This document shows, piece by piece, positions 31,167 to 41,506 of a DNA stretch of 64,000 bases (the first letter of the stretch is position 1; each line of letters begins with the position of its first letter). Position numbers and translations under genes: made by a program. The notes under the pieces were generated by a model that did not search any database, had not been told where the DNA came from, and saw nothing but the letters and a program-made list of their open reading frames with translations. This DNA comes from Xenorhabdus bovienii (GTDB taxonomy: Bacteria > Pseudomonadota > Gammaproteobacteria > Enterobacterales > Enterobacteriaceae): the NCBI RefSeq assembly GCF_024721015.1, contig NZ_JANAIF010000003.1:62001-126000 (forward strand), written 5' to 3'.

Positions 31167-33322
31167 CCGTGTTAGATTCGATCTGGAAAAAGTTGCAGGA
31201 ACAAATGCAGCAGCAAGGGCAGCGCCGCTTGGTGGTTTTAAGTGGTGATGTCCAGTGGAGCGAGCAGATTGTTATTCATCTGAAAAAACAGTTTCAGGGG
31301 GATTGGGTAACCGTCGCATCTGGAGACGAGGATGCGATTGAGCCAGCAAAAGCGTTTAGTTTGCTTGGGCGCGAATTTATGCATGGGGTTTTTGATGTAA
31401 CCCGTGGTTTTAATGCCGAAGCGCTGGCGATTCTGGCTGGTACGCTAAAAGCCGGAAGCTGGCTGGTGATGCGTGTACCAACTTGGTCACAATGGCCAGC
31501 ACAGCCAGATGAAGACAGTTCGCGTTGGAACGAGTCGGCTGGCGTGATCTCTACGCCTCATTTTATCCAACATATTCAACAGCAAATCCTTGAGCTTCCC
31601 AATATCCTGTTATGGCAACAGGGAAAACCCTTTCAGCCAGTGCAATTATCACAAACCGTACCGTGGCAGATGCCTGATGGTAATCCTACTGCCAGCCAGC
31701 AGGCTATTCTTGAACAATTACTACGGGCTTCACAGGGGGTTTGGGTGGTCACTGCGCCCCGAGGACGCGGAAAATCTGCCCTGGCCGGAATGCTCATACA
31801 GCAATGGCAGGGGAAGTGTTGGCTCTGTGCACCTGCAAAAATCACGACAGAAGTTATTCGACATTATTCCGGGACTTCCGATCCTGAGCAGGATTCTCCT
31901 GTTGATAAAACCCCATTCTGGGCAGTAGACAATTTATTGAAATATTGTCGATTGAAAAACAATCGAGAAGGTCACGATATTGATGCTGATTGGCTTCTGA
32001 TTGACGAAGCTGCGGCGATCCCAACCCCGCAATTAGCCGAATTAATCCGATATTTTCCACGAGTGTTATTAACGACAACGGTGCAGGGCTATGAAGGAAC
32101 CGGACGTGGATTTTTGCTGAAGTTGTGTGCCACATTGCCTGATTGCCATGTTAGAGAATTGGAAACACCGATGCGTTGGGCTGAAAATGATCCACTGGAA
32201 ACATGGTTAGATAGCTCACTGTTATTCGACGACAAACGGTTATTTAACGAAAAATCGTTGCCGGATGAGCCATTGGTTTATTCCGAGCCTGAGAAAAATT
32301 TGCACTTTTATCCCATCACTCAGGCAATGTGGTTGCGACAACCTGAATTACTGCGTCAGTTTTATGGATTGTTGACCAGTGCTCATTACCGCACATCCCC
32401 TCTTGATTTGCGCCGTTTGCTGGATGGTAACGGAATGACTTTTCTGGCCGCTATATCTCGTTCCGCTGTGAATAATCAACAATTGATCGGTGCGTTATGG
32501 ATGGTAAGTGAAGGCGAGTTGCCACAGACATTGGCGCATGAAGTGTGGGCAGGGCGTCGCCGTCCAAGGGGGAATCTGGTGGCTCAGTCTTTGGCAGCAC
32601 ATGGTGGCTTTCCACAGGCTGCGACGATGCGTTCACAGCGTGTCAGTCGTATTGCTGTGCAGGCACAATATCGCCGCCGTGGCATTGCACAGCGCTTAGT
32701 TACTCAACAGTGTCAAGAAGCCCGTGCACAAAAGCAGGATTTTCTTTCTGTCAGTTTTGGTTATACCGCTGAACTTTGGTCACTCTGGCAAACATGTGGC
32801 TTTCGATTGGTGCGGATGGGGACCCATCTTGAAGCGAGCAGTGGTTGCTATACCGCGATGGCTATTTTGCCACTGAGTGAGAAGGGCAAATGGCTGGCTG
32901 AGTCCGCGCAACAGCAATTATGTCGTGATGCATACTGGCTGGAATTACTGATCGGTTTTTCCTTACCTATTTATCATCATGGTGATAACCAGCTCAGTGA
33001 TAGCGACTGGCAGGAACTGGCGGGTTTTGCATTCGCTCATCGTCCCCTGTCTGCGTCTTATTTTGCGTTACAGCGGTTATTATTGGCACATGATCTGGCT
33101 TTGCCAGCATTGAGAAAATATCTTCAACAACAGATAGATATTGAACAGTGCGCACGCGATTTATCCCTGAGCGGACGTAAGGCGTTGTTGAAACGTTGTC
33201 GGGAAGAAACTGCAGGAGCATTGGCAAGCATTGATGAGATACTTGCCAATCAGTGGAAAAATTGGACTATTTCTTGCGGTGTTTCTGGGAACAATCGTCC
33301 TCATCATCCCATTTATCATTAA
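31163..33322 (+). CDS. tmcA: TmcA, tRNA(Met) cytidine acetyltransferase
   Basis: ATP-dependent enzyme that acetylates the wobble cytidine (ac4C34) of elongator tRNA-Met. The 719-residue protein has an N-terminal domain (about 1-170), an RNA-helicase-like ATPase with Walker [14 protein letters not shown] (about 194-206) and Walker [16 protein letters not shown], then a GNAT domain ([19 protein letters not shown]) and a C-terminal RNA-binding tail. It overlaps yeaL by four bases upstream. Its last 56 bases overlap the convergent ypfN gene on the other strand. Confidence 0.94.
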   Translation: MTVLDSIWKKLQEQMQQQGQRRLVVLSGDVQWSEQIVIHLKKQFQGDWVTVASGDEDAIEPAKAFSLLGREFMHGVFDVTRGFNAEALAILAGTLKAGSWLVMRVPTWSQWPAQPDEDSSRWNESAGVISTPHFIQHIQQQILELPNILLWQQGKPFQPVQLSQTVPWQMPDGNPTASQQAILEQLLRASQGVWVVTAPRGRGKSALAGMLIQQWQGKCWLCAPAKITTEVIRHYSGTSDPEQDSPVDKTPFWAVDNLLKYCRLKNNREGHDIDADWLLIDEAAAIPTPQLAELIRYFPRVLLTTTVQGYEGTGRGFLLKLCATLPDCHVRELETPMRWAENDPLETWLDSSLLFDDKRLFNEKSLPDEPLVYSEPEKNLHFYPITQAMWLRQPELLRQFYGLLTSAHYRTSPLDLRRLLDGNGMTFLAAISRSAVNNQQLIGALWMVSEGELPQTLAHEVWAGRRRPRGNLVAQSLAAHGGFPQAATMRSQRVSRIAVQAQYRRRGIAQRLVTQQCQEARAQKQDFLSVSFGYTAELWSLWQTCGFRLVRMGTHLEASSGCYTAMAILPLSEKGKWLAESAQQQLCRDAYWLELLIGFSLPIYHHGDNQLSDSDWQELAGFAFAHRPLSASYFALQRLLLAHDLALPALRKYLQQQIDIEQCARDLSLSGRKALLKRCREETAGALASIDEILANQWKNWTISCGVSGNNRPHHPIYH

Positions 33323-33461
33323 AATCTCGGTGAGGGGGTAATTCTGGTTTGTTATCTAAAAAGCGCTTCGTATCGACGCGGCTCAACTCTTTTATTGCAT
33401 TAACAATAATACCGACGAGTAGTAGCAGAATAACCCACCAATAATCCATCAACCAGTGCAT
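33267..33461 (-). CDS. ypfN: YpfN, UPF0370 small membrane protein
   Basis: Single-span inner-membrane protein with no known function. The 64-residue product has one TM helix (about 5-25) and the family signature [21 protein letters not shown], almost the same as E. coli YpfN. ATG 33461 has AGGAG six bases upstream; ATG 33464 is an alternative. It is the last gene after yffB-dapE-M15 peptidase on this strand. Its 3' 56 bases lie antisense to the end of tmcA. Confidence 0.9.
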   Translation of the reverse strand: MHWLMDYWWVILLLLVGIIVNAIKELSRVDTKRFLDNKPELPPHRDFNDKWDDEDDCSQKHRKK

Positions 33462-33509
33462 CATGCTCTCCTGGGAATATTATGAAATTAGTGCCTACTG
33501 GGATTACGC

Positions 33510-34184
33510 TTAATCCGGCTCAGCTATCTTGACATACTTTTCAAAAAGAGAGGAGAGGTTGGCTGATAACCAATCAATACCAGCAATATTGTGATCCTGC
33601 CAGACATTTAGCAGCACTTGCTCATTGAACAAATTTTCTGCTTCATGAGACAGCGGCCAAAAACTGATATGCCACGGTTCATATGCTACACCACTGTTAT
33701 GTTGGTTGAATGGGCGATAAAAATCGTAAATAGACATATTTTCAGTCAGCCAGTCTGATAGTGGTTCAAAATAGCCGCCGTTTTCATATTCCCATGGTTC
33801 CAGTAACAATTTCTTACCTTGTGGCAGAAGGAATGGGTCATAAATATCCAGTTCAGTACCCCAGTGATGACGGCTGGCTCCCGGCAGAGCAGACCAGCGG
33901 AGAATAGCTTCACAAATCTCTCCTTCGGTCATTTTTGTAATATCAAGGGGCTGGCTATTGTCATCCAATACCGGACGTTGTCCCCGAAATTTTTCATTCC
34001 AGATAGTTTGCTGGCGCGCGAAATCACGAAATGAACTGGCGGGCTGTAATTTAAAACCTGCCTTGGCTGCATCTCTTTGCATAGCAAGAAACGCTTTAGT
34101 GGCATTGAACTGTAAACGGTGATTACCCGCTAATGTCACCAAGTGATCTGTTGACAGACCTGTCAACATTTCAGGCGTCATCAT
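33510..34184 (-). CDS. M15-family metallopeptidase (VanY-like D,D-carboxypeptidase fold)
   Basis: Zinc peptidase of the M15 family; relatives cleave D-Ala-D-Ala or related peptidoglycan bonds. The zinc motifs are visible as [10 protein letters not shown] (SxHxxGxxxD) around residues 100-109 and EPWH near 170. The 224-residue protein has no signal peptide, so it is probably cytosolic, where it might trim recycled or precursor muropeptides. Its ATG overlaps the dapE stop (ATGA), placing it in the diaminopimelate operon between dapE and ypfN. The substrate is inference. Confidence 0.85.
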   Translation of the reverse strand: MMTPEMLTGLSTDHLVTLAGNHRLQFNATKAFLAMQRDAAKAGFKLQPASSFRDFARQQTIWNEKFRGQRPVLDDNSQPLDITKMTEGEICEAILRWSALPGASRHHWGTELDIYDPFLLPQGKKLLLEPWEYENGGYFEPLSDWLTENMSIYDFYRPFNQHNSGVAYEPWHISFWPLSHEAENLFNEQVLLNVWQDHNIAGIDWLSANLSSLFEKYVKIAEPD

Positions 34185-35308
34185 TTGATTAATTGCTCCA
34201 TGATACGTTGGTAAATCAGGCTCAATTTCTGTAAATCTGACACGCTGATACCTTCATTAACTTTATGGATAGTGGCGTTGATAGGCCCTAATTCCACAAC
34301 CTGCGCTCCCATTTTGGCAATAAAACGCCCATCCGATGTACCGCCACTCGTTGATATCTCTGGTTTATATCCGCAACACTGTTCAATGGATTCAACCACG
34401 GCATCGACAAGTTCACCTTTGCAGGTCAAGAAAGGCTGGCCGGATAGCCACCAGTCAATGTCATATTTCAGATTATGTTTTTTCAGCATCTCTTCAACCC
34501 GCTGGCGGATCTCGGTATCTGTCAATTCAGTACTGAAACGGAAATTAAATTGAACCCACAATTTACCCGGTATGACGTTATTGCTGCCAGTTCCCGCTTG
34601 AATATTGGCGATCTGCATACTGGTTGCGGGGAAAAATTCATTGCCATTGTCCCATTGGGTATTGACCAGTTTTTGTAGAAAAGGCAGTGAATGGTGAATA
34701 GGGTTATCTGCCAGCTGTGGATAGGCAACATGCCCTTGAATACCGTGGATAGTCAGACTGGCTGTCAGGGAACCCCGACGCCCATTTTTAATTATGTCAC
34801 CCAGACGTTGCTGGCTGGAAGGTTCTCCTACCAGACAGTAATCCAGGCGTTCATGGCGTGACATTAAAGTTTCGACCACCTTGACTGTGCCATTTGTCGC
34901 GCTGGCTTCTTCATCTGAAGTAATCAGGAAAGCGAGGCGGCCTGGATGGTCAGGATTAGCTTTAACAAAACGTTCAGCAGCAACAACCATGGCCGCCAGA
35001 GAACCTTTCATATCCGCTGCACCACGGCCATACAGCATGCCATCACGAATAACGGGATCAAAAGGAGGGGTTTGCCATTTTGAAGTATCACCGGCAGGAA
35101 CCACGTCAGTGTGTCCTGCGAGGGCAAACGTTGTGCCTGTTCCGTGGTAAGCCCAGAAATTCAGAGTATCCCCGAAAGGCATTCGTTCTATTGTAAAGCC
35201 AGTATTTTGCAGACGTTGAATGAGTATATCCTGACATCCTTGGTCATCAGGGCTGACAGAAGGATGTTTGATTAGCTGCTGGGTAAGTTCAATTACTGGA
35301 CAAGTCAT
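34181..35308 (-). CDS. dapE: DapE, succinyl-diaminopimelate desuccinylase
   Basis: Di-zinc M20 enzyme releasing LL-diaminopimelate from its N-succinyl form, for lysine and peptidoglycan. Length 375, the same as E. coli. Metal and catalytic residues are visible: H66 in [13 protein letters not shown]99 in [14 protein letters not shown] and E133/E134 in [12 protein letters not shown]; the dimer-domain sequence [10 protein letters not shown] follows near the C-terminus. It is preceded by yffB, 14 bases away, and overlaps the M15 peptidase gene. Confidence 0.96.
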   Translation of the reverse strand: MTCPVIELTQQLIKHPSVSPDDQGCQDILIQRLQNTGFTIERMPFGDTLNFWAYHGTGTTFALAGHTDVVPAGDTSKWQTPPFDPVIRDGMLYGRGAADMKGSLAAMVVAAERFVKANPDHPGRLAFLITSDEEASATNGTVKVVETLMSRHERLDYCLVGEPSSQQRLGDIIKNGRRGSLTASLTIHGIQGHVAYPQLADNPIHHSLPFLQKLVNTQWDNGNEFFPATSMQIANIQAGTGSNNVIPGKLWVQFNFRFSTELTDTEIRQRVEEMLKKHNLKYDIDWWLSGQPFLTCKGELVDAVVESIEQCCGYKPEISTSGGTSDGRFIAKMGAQVVELGPINATIHKVNEGISVSDLQKLSLIYQRIMEQLIK

Positions 35309-35322
35309 TATTTGGCCTTTAT

Positions 35323-35703
35323 CTAGTCATGAAAGAAAAACTGTTGATATTGTTCGGCGTTAAAGCCGAGTAAATAATTCCCTGTTTCTGACACCAATAG
35401 CGGGCGTTTTATGATTGAAGGTTGTTCCAGCATCAATTTTTTGGCAGCTTCTGTATTATTAATAGCTGACTTTTGATCATCAGACAATTTGCGCCAAGTT
35501 GTACCGCGAGTATTCAACAGAGGTTCCCAGCCCACTTGTTCAATAAATAACTGTAGCAACTCAGAGGATAGACCATCAACGCGATAGTCATGAAACTGAT
35601 AGAGGATCTCTTGGTCTTCTAGCCAGCGACGCGCTTTTTTCATGGTATCGCAGTTTTTGATACCGTAGAGAGTGAATGCTTTGTGAGAAGTGGTATCTGA
35701 CAT
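35323..35703 (-). CDS. yffB: YffB, Spx/ArsC-family protein
   Basis: Thioredoxin-fold protein of the Spx/MgsR type, function unknown. The 126-residue product (E. coli YffB 118) has a short N-terminal extension and then [19 protein letters not shown] with a single active-site Cys, [21 protein letters not shown] and the tail IIKRPLLV...LLGF. It lies 14 bases upstream of dapE on the same strand, the same order as E. coli, so is probably the first gene of the dapE operon. Confidence 0.9.
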   Translation of the reverse strand: MSDTTSHKAFTLYGIKNCDTMKKARRWLEDQEILYQFHDYRVDGLSSELLQLFIEQVGWEPLLNTRGTTWRKLSDDQKSAINNTEAAKKLMLEQPSIIKRPLLVSETGNYLLGFNAEQYQQFFFHD

Positions 35704-35982
35704 GATGAGATCCTTAGTCTGGTTTTACACATCCGACATAATGCGGGAAATTTGGCATTTTATCCAGATAACACGGCATCTTTCATGTGCGCCATCTACG
35801 TCATTTCTTTAGGATGGATAACAATCTACTCTGCTTATGTTCAAATTTAATTAAACTTGATCAAGTTATTTTGTCTGTTGACATTAGTTAATCACGTGAA
35901 ATAATAAATTATATAAATAACAGTTGTTATTAATCATATATGAAACTAATTGGTTGGTAATTAATTGACAATCTCATTAACT
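35704..35982. other. Intergenic region upstream of yffB
   Basis: Promoter region of the yffB-dapE operon. The only feature noted is the 14-bp perfect palindrome AACTTGATCAAGTT at 35854-35867, about 150 bases upstream of yffB, which could be an operator for an unidentified regulator. No gene seen. Confidence 0.4.
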
Positions 35983-36018
35983 CACAATTTCCCCGTTGGC
36001 AGACTCAGGGAAATTGTG
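35983..36018. terminator. Hairpin downstream of the NarP-like gene
   Basis: A perfect 11-bp stem, CACAATTTCCC at 35983-35993 and GGGAAATTGTG at 36008-36018, lies about 30 bases beyond the stop of the regulator gene. It lacks a strong T-run, so it is a probable but imperfect terminator. Confidence 0.55.
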
Positions 36019-36049
36019 TTGCATATTGAGGACATTGATCAACCAGATG

Positions 36050-36685
36050 TCAGATTAACTCTGGTTTTCTATGCCTTAGATAGATGATGGTGGCTTCTAG
36101 ACGGGAGCGGGATTTAAGTTTTTTCAATAAGTTACGGGTATGAACTTTCACAGTTTCTTCTGAAATAAAAAGAAAGTCAGCGATTTCTTTATTTGTCATT
36201 CCTTCTGAGATTTCTTTTAGGACATCCAATTCACGTTTGGTTAATTTTGATAAAGGATCAATATAAAGATGACGGGTGGATAAATATTGGTAGACTTTTT
36301 CACTGTACACTGCATCGCCATTTGCGGCTTTTTTTATGTTACTCATCAGAGGAGCCAGTTCAATATCTTTTAATAAATAACCATTTGCACCGGCATCAAT
36401 TGCATCATAAATATCACCGCGATTATCTGAATCTGAGAGTACCAAAACATAGGAATCAAGCCCTTTTCGGCGGAGAGATTTAATCGTATCAATTCCGGAA
36501 AGGCCATGGATTTTTAAATCCATCAGAATAATGTCAGGTTTTATCTGGCAAGCTATATTAATAGCATCTTCACCATTGCCTGTTTCAGCAGTCACAATGA
36601 GTTCACGTTCCAATTCAATCAACCTTTTTAAACCGTGACGAATGATAGGATGATCATCGACTATCATGACTGAATGATTATGCAT
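36050..36685 (-). CDS. narP: NarL/FixJ-family response regulator, NarP-like
   Basis: Two-component response regulator, closest in my memory to NarP, the nitrate/nitrite regulator. The receiver domain (about 5-120) shows the acidic pair D10/D11 in IVDDHP, the phospho-acceptor D56 in IILMDLKIHGLSG and the K in LLKD; the LuxR-type HTH domain (about 145-208) shows LTKRELDVLKEISEGMTNKEIADFLFISEETVK in several short blocks. No sensor kinase gene adjoins it, so it is an orphan here, as narP is in E. coli. Length 211 versus 215. Confidence 0.78.
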   Translation of the reverse strand: MHNHSVMIVDDHPIIRHGLKRLIELERELIVTAETGNGEDAINIACQIKPDIILMDLKIHGLSGIDTIKSLRRKGLDSYVLVLSDSDNRGDIYDAIDAGANGYLLKDIELAPLMSNIKKAANGDAVYSEKVYQYLSTRHLYIDPLSKLTKRELDVLKEISEGMTNKEIADFLFISEETVKVHTRNLLKKLKSRSRLEATIIYLRHRKPELI

Positions 36686-37187
36686 GTTCCTTCTCCCATA
36701 TAGAAATGCAGATTTTTATATTTAATAAAACATAAAAGACAGGACTCTGCTTTATGTTAAATTGCTGTGTAATTTTTATAGAGTATATTGAATCATAGAT
36801 AATGAGATTCTGAAAATATATCCTGATATAAAAATAAAAATATCGCAAACAGGTTTATCCATTCAGGCGAAATAAAATTCACTGCCATAAGAAAATGCGT
36901 TTCCTTAATTGCTAATAATTTTCTAAATAAAATACGCATGATGATTTTATAGATTAAATTTCGTTTTTGTAAGCTTATTTTAAAAGTTGTTTTTAGAATG
37001 CTTCTTTAATTAATTTAGCGGGTTATTAATTAATTGAAGATAAAATACCTCCTTATGAGTATTATAAGAATACTATTTATCTAGTATTGGTTAACATAAG
37101 ATCATATTTTGTCTGTTTTTTATTCTTGATTCCCAAGGGTTCTTAACAAAATGTCGCTGACATCATGATTTAACCTTCTGTAACTAC
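36686..37187. other. AT-rich divergent region between narP-like gene and maeB
   Basis: About 500 bases with no supported reading frame. It must hold the promoters of both divergent genes. A TATACT at 37188-37193 is a possible maeB -10. An AT-rich imperfect inverted repeat (TTAATTAAT / ATTAATTAATTGAAG) lies around 37001-37040. Nothing else stands out. Confidence 0.4.
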
Positions 37188-37235
37188 TATACTGGGCGGG
37201 TTTTCACTTCGATATGACTCGCAAAGGATCAGATG

Positions 37236-39515
37236 ATGGACGAGAAATTAAAACAAAGTGCTCTTGATTTTCATGAATTTCCGCAACCAGGGAAAATCAC
37301 GGTTACCCCGACCAAGCCATTAACAACACAGCGTGATTTGGCATTGGCATATTCGCCAGGCGTTGCTGCGCCTTGCCTTGAGATAGCAAAAGATCCACTG
37401 GCGGCTTATAAATATACTGCACGCGGCAATCTTGTCGCGGTTATCTCCAACGGTACTGCTGTTTTGGGCTTGGGGAATATCGGTGCATTAGCCGGCAAAC
37501 CCGTTATGGAAGGTAAAGGCGTTCTATTTAAGAAATTCTCTGGCATTGATGTTTTTGATCTTGAAGTTGATGAGTCCAATCCTGATAAATTGATTGATAT
37601 CATTGCTGCATTGGAGCCGACTTTTGGTGGCATTAACCTTGAAGATATCAAAGCACCGGAATGTTTCTATATTGAGCAGAAACTCCGTGAGCGGATGAAA
37701 ATTCCTGTATTCCATGATGATCAGCACGGCACGGCGATTATCTGTACGGCTGCGGTATTAAATGGATTGCGCATTGTCAATAAAGATATCGGCAAAGTAC
37801 GCTTGGTGGTATCTGGTGCGGGTGCAGCATCTATTGCCTGTATGAACTTGCTGGTGGCTCTGGGTCTGAAGCGTGAAAATATTACCGTCTGTGACTCGAA
37901 GGGTGTTATCTATCGTGGTCGCGAAGAGAATATGGAAAAGACCAAAGCCGATTATGCTATCGAAGATAATGGGTGTCGTACGTTGATGGATGTGATCCCT
38001 GATGCCGATATTTTCCTTGGCTGTTCTGGGCCGGGTGTCCTGACACCAGAGATGGTGAAGACGATGGCGAAAGATCCGCTCATCATGGCGTTAGCGAATC
38101 CAGAACCGGAAATCTTGCCACCACTGGCAAAAGCGGTACGCCCTGATGCTATTATTTGTACAGGCCGTTCTGATTTTCCTAACCAAGTTAACAATGTGCT
38201 CTGTTTTCCATTCATCTTCCGTGGCGCACTTGATGTCGGAGCGACAACGATTAATGAAGAGATGAAACTCGCTTGTGTTCACGCGATTGCGGATTTGGCA
38301 CTGGCCGAACAAAGCCAGGAAGTGGCTTCAGCCTATGGCGACCAAGATTTGTTCTTTGGCTCTGAATACATTATTCCGAAGCCATTTGATCCACGCCTGA
38401 TTGTCAAAATCGCGCCTGCCGTGGCGAAAGCTGCGATGGATTCCGGTGTCGCAACGCGGCCTATCGCTGATTTTGGGGCTTATATTGAGAAGCTCAACGA
38501 GTTTGTCTATAAAACCAACCTGTTTATGAAACCGATTTTCTCTCAGGCGAAAAAAGAGAAAAAGCGTATTGTATTGGCGGAAGGGGAAGATATTCGTGTA
38601 CTGCATGCCACGCAGGAATTGGTTTCCCTTGGATTGGCATTCCCAGTATTGATTGGTCGCCCCAGCGTCATTGAAATGCGTATTAAGAAGCAAGGTCTGC
38701 ACATTGAAGTTGGTAAAGATTTTGAAGTCGTGAATAACGAAAATGATCCGCGTTTTAAAGAGTATTGGCAGGAGTATTACCAACTGATGAAACGCCGTGG
38801 TATTTCTCAGGAGCAGGCCCGCCGTACGGTTATTGGTAATCCGACACTGATCGGTGCAATCATGGTACATCGTGGTGAAGCAGACGGCTTGATTTGTGGC
38901 ACTGTCGGCAGCTACAGCGAACATTATCAAGTAGTGAAAGATTTCTTTGGCTTCCGTCAGGGGGTACATACCGCAGGTGCGATGAATGCCTTGATGTTGC
39001 CGATGGGGAATACTTTTATTGCAGATACTTATGTCAATGAAGATCCTACTCCAGAGGAACTGGCTGAAATTACATTGATGGCTGCCGAAACTGTGCGCCG
39101 TTTTGGTATTGAACCTAAAGTTGCTTTGTTATCACGTTCGAGTTTTGGTTCTTCTGATTGTGTTTCCGCACAAAAAATGCGTAAGGTGCTAGAACTGGTG
39201 CAGAAAGCGGCTCCGTCACTTGAAATCGACGGCGAAATGCACGGAGATGCGGCACTGGTGGAAAACATTCGTCGTGACATTATGCCGGACAGCCCACTGA
39301 AAGGTGCAGCTAATTTGTTGATTATGCCAAATATGGAAGCTGCGCGTATCAGCTATAACCTGCTGCGTGTCACCAGCTCCGATGGTGTAACAGTTGGCCC
39401 AGTATTGATGGGCGTGTCGAAGCCAGTGCATATCTTGACGCCGATTGCTTCTGTCCGTCGTATCGTGAACATGGTTGCGTTGGCTGCCGTTGAAGCACAG
39501 ACCAATCCACTGTAA
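37236..39515 (+). CDS. maeB: MaeB, NADP-dependent malic enzyme
   Basis: Oxidative decarboxylation of malate to pyruvate with NADPH formation. The protein is 759 residues, equal to E. coli MaeB, and multidomain: a malic-enzyme domain (about 15-420, with [11 protein letters not shown] and the Rossmann motif [16 protein letters not shown]) fused to a phosphotransacetylase-like regulatory domain (about 430-759, with [11 protein letters not shown] and [16 protein letters not shown]). ATG 37236 lies seven bases after AGGA and is preferred over ATG 37233. It is monocistronic, followed by two hairpins. Confidence 0.96.
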   Translation: MDEKLKQSALDFHEFPQPGKITVTPTKPLTTQRDLALAYSPGVAAPCLEIAKDPLAAYKYTARGNLVAVISNGTAVLGLGNIGALAGKPVMEGKGVLFKKFSGIDVFDLEVDESNPDKLIDIIAALEPTFGGINLEDIKAPECFYIEQKLRERMKIPVFHDDQHGTAIICTAAVLNGLRIVNKDIGKVRLVVSGAGAASIACMNLLVALGLKRENITVCDSKGVIYRGREENMEKTKADYAIEDNGCRTLMDVIPDADIFLGCSGPGVLTPEMVKTMAKDPLIMALANPEPEILPPLAKAVRPDAIICTGRSDFPNQVNNVLCFPFIFRGALDVGATTINEEMKLACVHAIADLALAEQSQEVASAYGDQDLFFGSEYIIPKPFDPRLIVKIAPAVAKAAMDSGVATRPIADFGAYIEKLNEFVYKTNLFMKPIFSQAKKEKKRIVLAEGEDIRVLHATQELVSLGLAFPVLIGRPSVIEMRIKKQGLHIEVGKDFEVVNNENDPRFKEYWQEYYQLMKRRGISQEQARRTVIGNPTLIGAIMVHRGEADGLICGTVGSYSEHYQVVKDFFGFRQGVHTAGAMNALMLPMGNTFIADTYVNEDPTPEELAEITLMAAETVRRFGIEPKVALLSRSSFGSSDCVSAQKMRKVLELVQKAAPSLEIDGEMHGDAALVENIRRDIMPDSPLKGAANLLIMPNMEAARISYNLLRVTSSDGVTVGPVLMGVSKPVHILTPIASVRRIVNMVALAAVEAQTNPL

Positions 39516-39570
39516 GTCATCTTTATAACCCGTCCCGATAGCAGTAATCAGGTCGGGATGAAGAAATCAG

Positions 39571-39609
39571 CTACCCTGCCAAGCATAGGCTTAACAGGGT
39601 AGTTTTATT
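39571..39609 (+). terminator. Terminator of maeB
   Basis: CTACCCTG at 39571-39578 pairs with CAGGGTAG at 39595-39602 and is followed by TTTTATTT. A second small hairpin (TCCCGA / TCGGGA) lies just upstream at about 39533-39558. Confidence 0.82.
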
Positions 39610-39612
39610 TGT

Positions 39613-39631
39613 AAATAATTCTCATTATCTA
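39613..39631. promoter_or_regulatory. Fur-like box upstream of the ChaN-type gene
   Basis: AAATAATTCTCATTATCTA reads GATAATGAGAATTATTT on the other strand, a good match to the Fur consensus GATAATGATAATCATTATC. It is about 40 bases upstream of the ATG at 39670 and implies iron-repressed expression. Confidence 0.72.
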
Positions 39632-39669
39632 TAATATGCGGAAAATTTATATTTTGATAATGAATACCT

Positions 39670-40572
39670 ATGAAAGCATCTACCTGTATAAAATCGACTT
39701 TTTTAGCGTGTGCCTTCCTGTTTGGCGGCTGTGTAACACCACAGCACGATCCTCAAAATGGATCTCAAAGAGCGCTTCAAACCCTTTCCAGTGAATTAGT
39801 GCAATCCGGCATGTTGCTTGATATGACAACGGGCAAAGCGATCACCTCCGCTGAACTGCTTGAGCAACTGGCTGCTTACCCTAGAGTCATTGTGGGTGAA
39901 AAGCATGATAATCCCTACCACCATCAGATCGAGTTATGGCTGGTTCAGCAGCTTGGGCAGAAACGCCCCCACGGTTCCGTATTGCTGGAAATGATTAACC
40001 CAAACCAGCAGGAAAAAGTGAATAAAGTCAAAAGCTGGTTGCAGAGCAATCCGATTGTCAGAGAGGAAAGAATTAAGCAATTATTGGCGTGGCAACAAGG
40101 CTGGCCGTGGGAATTGTATGGGGAGCTGGTTACGGAGCTGGTGAAAGCACCTTATCCGTTGCTGGCGGCGAATTTGGATCGCTCGGAGATCGATCAGGCA
40201 TATAAAAATCATTCCCCTACGGATAAAACGGCGTGGGTTTCTGATGACGTTAAAAAATTAATCGAAGAAACGATTAAAAATTCTCACGGTGCGGACATAG
40301 AGGCAAAACACCTTTCTGCCATGACGATGATTCAACAAATGCGTGATCGGCGGATGGCTGAGCAGTTGGTTAACGCGCCATCACCTGCTTTGCTATTTGC
40401 GGGCGGATACCACGCGGTAAAAGCGATGGGAGTCCCTCAGCATGTGAAAAAAATAGCGCCAAATGAGCAGGTTGCTGTATTCGTTATCGCAGAGCAAGGG
40501 GTTTCTCTGAACAGAGAATATGCTGATTTTGTCTGGTTTACCCCCAAAGTAACTAAAGCTATAACCCAATAG
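39670..40572 (+). CDS. ChaN-family haem-binding lipoprotein
   Basis: Lipoprotein of the ChaN/DUF399 family, whose Campylobacter member binds haem and is linked to iron uptake. The 300-residue protein has a signal peptide with lipobox FGGC (Cys 21). Family motifs are VIVGEKHDNPYHHQIELWLV (about 74-93), SVLLEM, RRMAEQLV and LLFAGGYHAVKAMGVPQHV near the C-terminus, with several His suited to haem or metal binding. A Fur-like box precedes it, and a TonB-like gene, an exported peptidase and a receptor follow on the same strand. Direct haem binding is inferred from family only. Confidence 0.85.
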   Translation: MKASTCIKSTFLACAFLFGGCVTPQHDPQNGSQRALQTLSSELVQSGMLLDMTTGKAITSAELLEQLAAYPRVIVGEKHDNPYHHQIELWLVQQLGQKRPHGSVLLEMINPNQQEKVNKVKSWLQSNPIVREERIKQLLAWQQGWPWELYGELVTELVKAPYPLLAANLDRSEIDQAYKNHSPTDKTAWVSDDVKKLIEETIKNSHGADIEAKHLSAMTMIQQMRDRRMAEQLVNAPSPALLFAGGYHAVKAMGVPQHVKKIAPNEQVAVFVIAEQGVSLNREYADFVWFTPKVTKAITQ

Positions 40573-40634
40573 TTGTAAATATCACAAGGATGTGATGACA
40601 CCAATAAATAAAAATAGTTTTCATTTATATATCT

Positions 40635-40653
40635 AATTGATTATCATTCTCTT
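40635..40653. promoter_or_regulatory. Fur-like box upstream of the TonB-like gene
   Basis: AATTGATTATCATTCTCTT reads GAGAATGATAATCAATT on the other strand, matching the Fur consensus well in its GATAATCA core. It lies 31 bases upstream of the ATG at 40685 and may control tonB, ptrB and the receptor together. Confidence 0.72.
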
Positions 40654-40684
40654 AATTTATCATTGATATTATGTGTTATAAGAA

Positions 40685-41488
40685 ATGTTGACGTATACCA
40701 CGTATCAAACCACTCACGTTGGTCACGTGACAAAATCCTTTCTCGCTGCGATCACTCTCCATGCTTTGCTGGTGGGCTGGTTTATTTATACACCCAAGGA
40801 TATTGATATTGAGGAGTTCCTGCCTCCGCCTGCGGTTATGGTGGAATTATCATTGCAGACAGAAGCGATACACAAGATACAGAATCAACCTATTGGAATT
40901 GAACAGCAATTGTCTGTTGCCAGCCAGCAACAGGAAAGTAAGGTTGATGAAATCAACATGCCAAAATTGGATGTGAATGAAAATGCCAATATTTTGGTGC
41001 ATAAGCCGAAGAAAAAACAGAAAGAACAGGATGCACCTAAAAAAACACAGCCTGTTAAGCGTGTGAAGGCAGAGAAACAGGAAAGTGAAAAGTCTCGCAG
41101 TAGCGCTGCACCGACAACCAGTAATGCGACGGCAGATAATATAACCTCTCGTACAGCCGCATCTTATGAAAGTAATTCCGATGCCATTGCTGATGCGAGA
41201 GCGGTCTGGCAGGCTGAGGTCAGTGGGCATTTAAATCGCTATAAGAAATATCCGCCGGATGCCCAGAGAAGAAACCGAACAGGGCGACCGATGGTAAAAT
41301 TCACGGTTAATCAGTTGGGTACTGTGATTGATAGTGAATTAATAAAACGTTCGGGGACGAACTCACTCGACCGGGAAGCAAGGCTCGTGTTGGAAAGATC
41401 GCAACCCTTACCTTTACCCCCTGATGTTATTTTAATCAATGGCAGGGTGACAGTTGAACTGCCGATTGATTTTTATTTATCTCAGTAA
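40685..41488 (+). CDS. TonB-like energy transducer
   Basis: Couples the inner-membrane proton-motive force to an outer-membrane receptor. The 267-residue protein has one N-terminal TM helix (about 18-36), an acidic and then Lys/Gln-rich periplasmic linker (QKEQDAPKKTQPVKRVKAEK) and a C-terminal TonB domain (about 180-265, with HLNRYKKYPPDAQRRNRTGRPMVKF cut here as two blocks and the LPLPPDV tail). The classic Pro-Glu/Pro-Lys repeat of the housekeeping TonB is poorly developed. The position between a ChaN-like gene and a receptor gene suggests a dedicated transducer. No exbBD genes lie nearby. Confidence 0.87.
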   Translation: MLTYTTYQTTHVGHVTKSFLAAITLHALLVGWFIYTPKDIDIEEFLPPPAVMVELSLQTEAIHKIQNQPIGIEQQLSVASQQQESKVDEINMPKLDVNENANILVHKPKKKQKEQDAPKKTQPVKRVKAEKQESEKSRSSAAPTTSNATADNITSRTAASYESNSDAIADARAVWQAEVSGHLNRYKKYPPDAQRRNRTGRPMVKFTVNQLGTVIDSELIKRSGTNSLDREARLVLERSQPLPLPPDVILINGRVTVELPIDFYLSQ

Positions 41489-41506
41489 AAATACAGGATT
41501 AATGGC

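Noticed and set aside
38328..38969. Minus-strand open frame of 213 codons opposite maeB
   Set aside because: Lies wholly inside the malic enzyme gene and resembles no protein; shadow frame.
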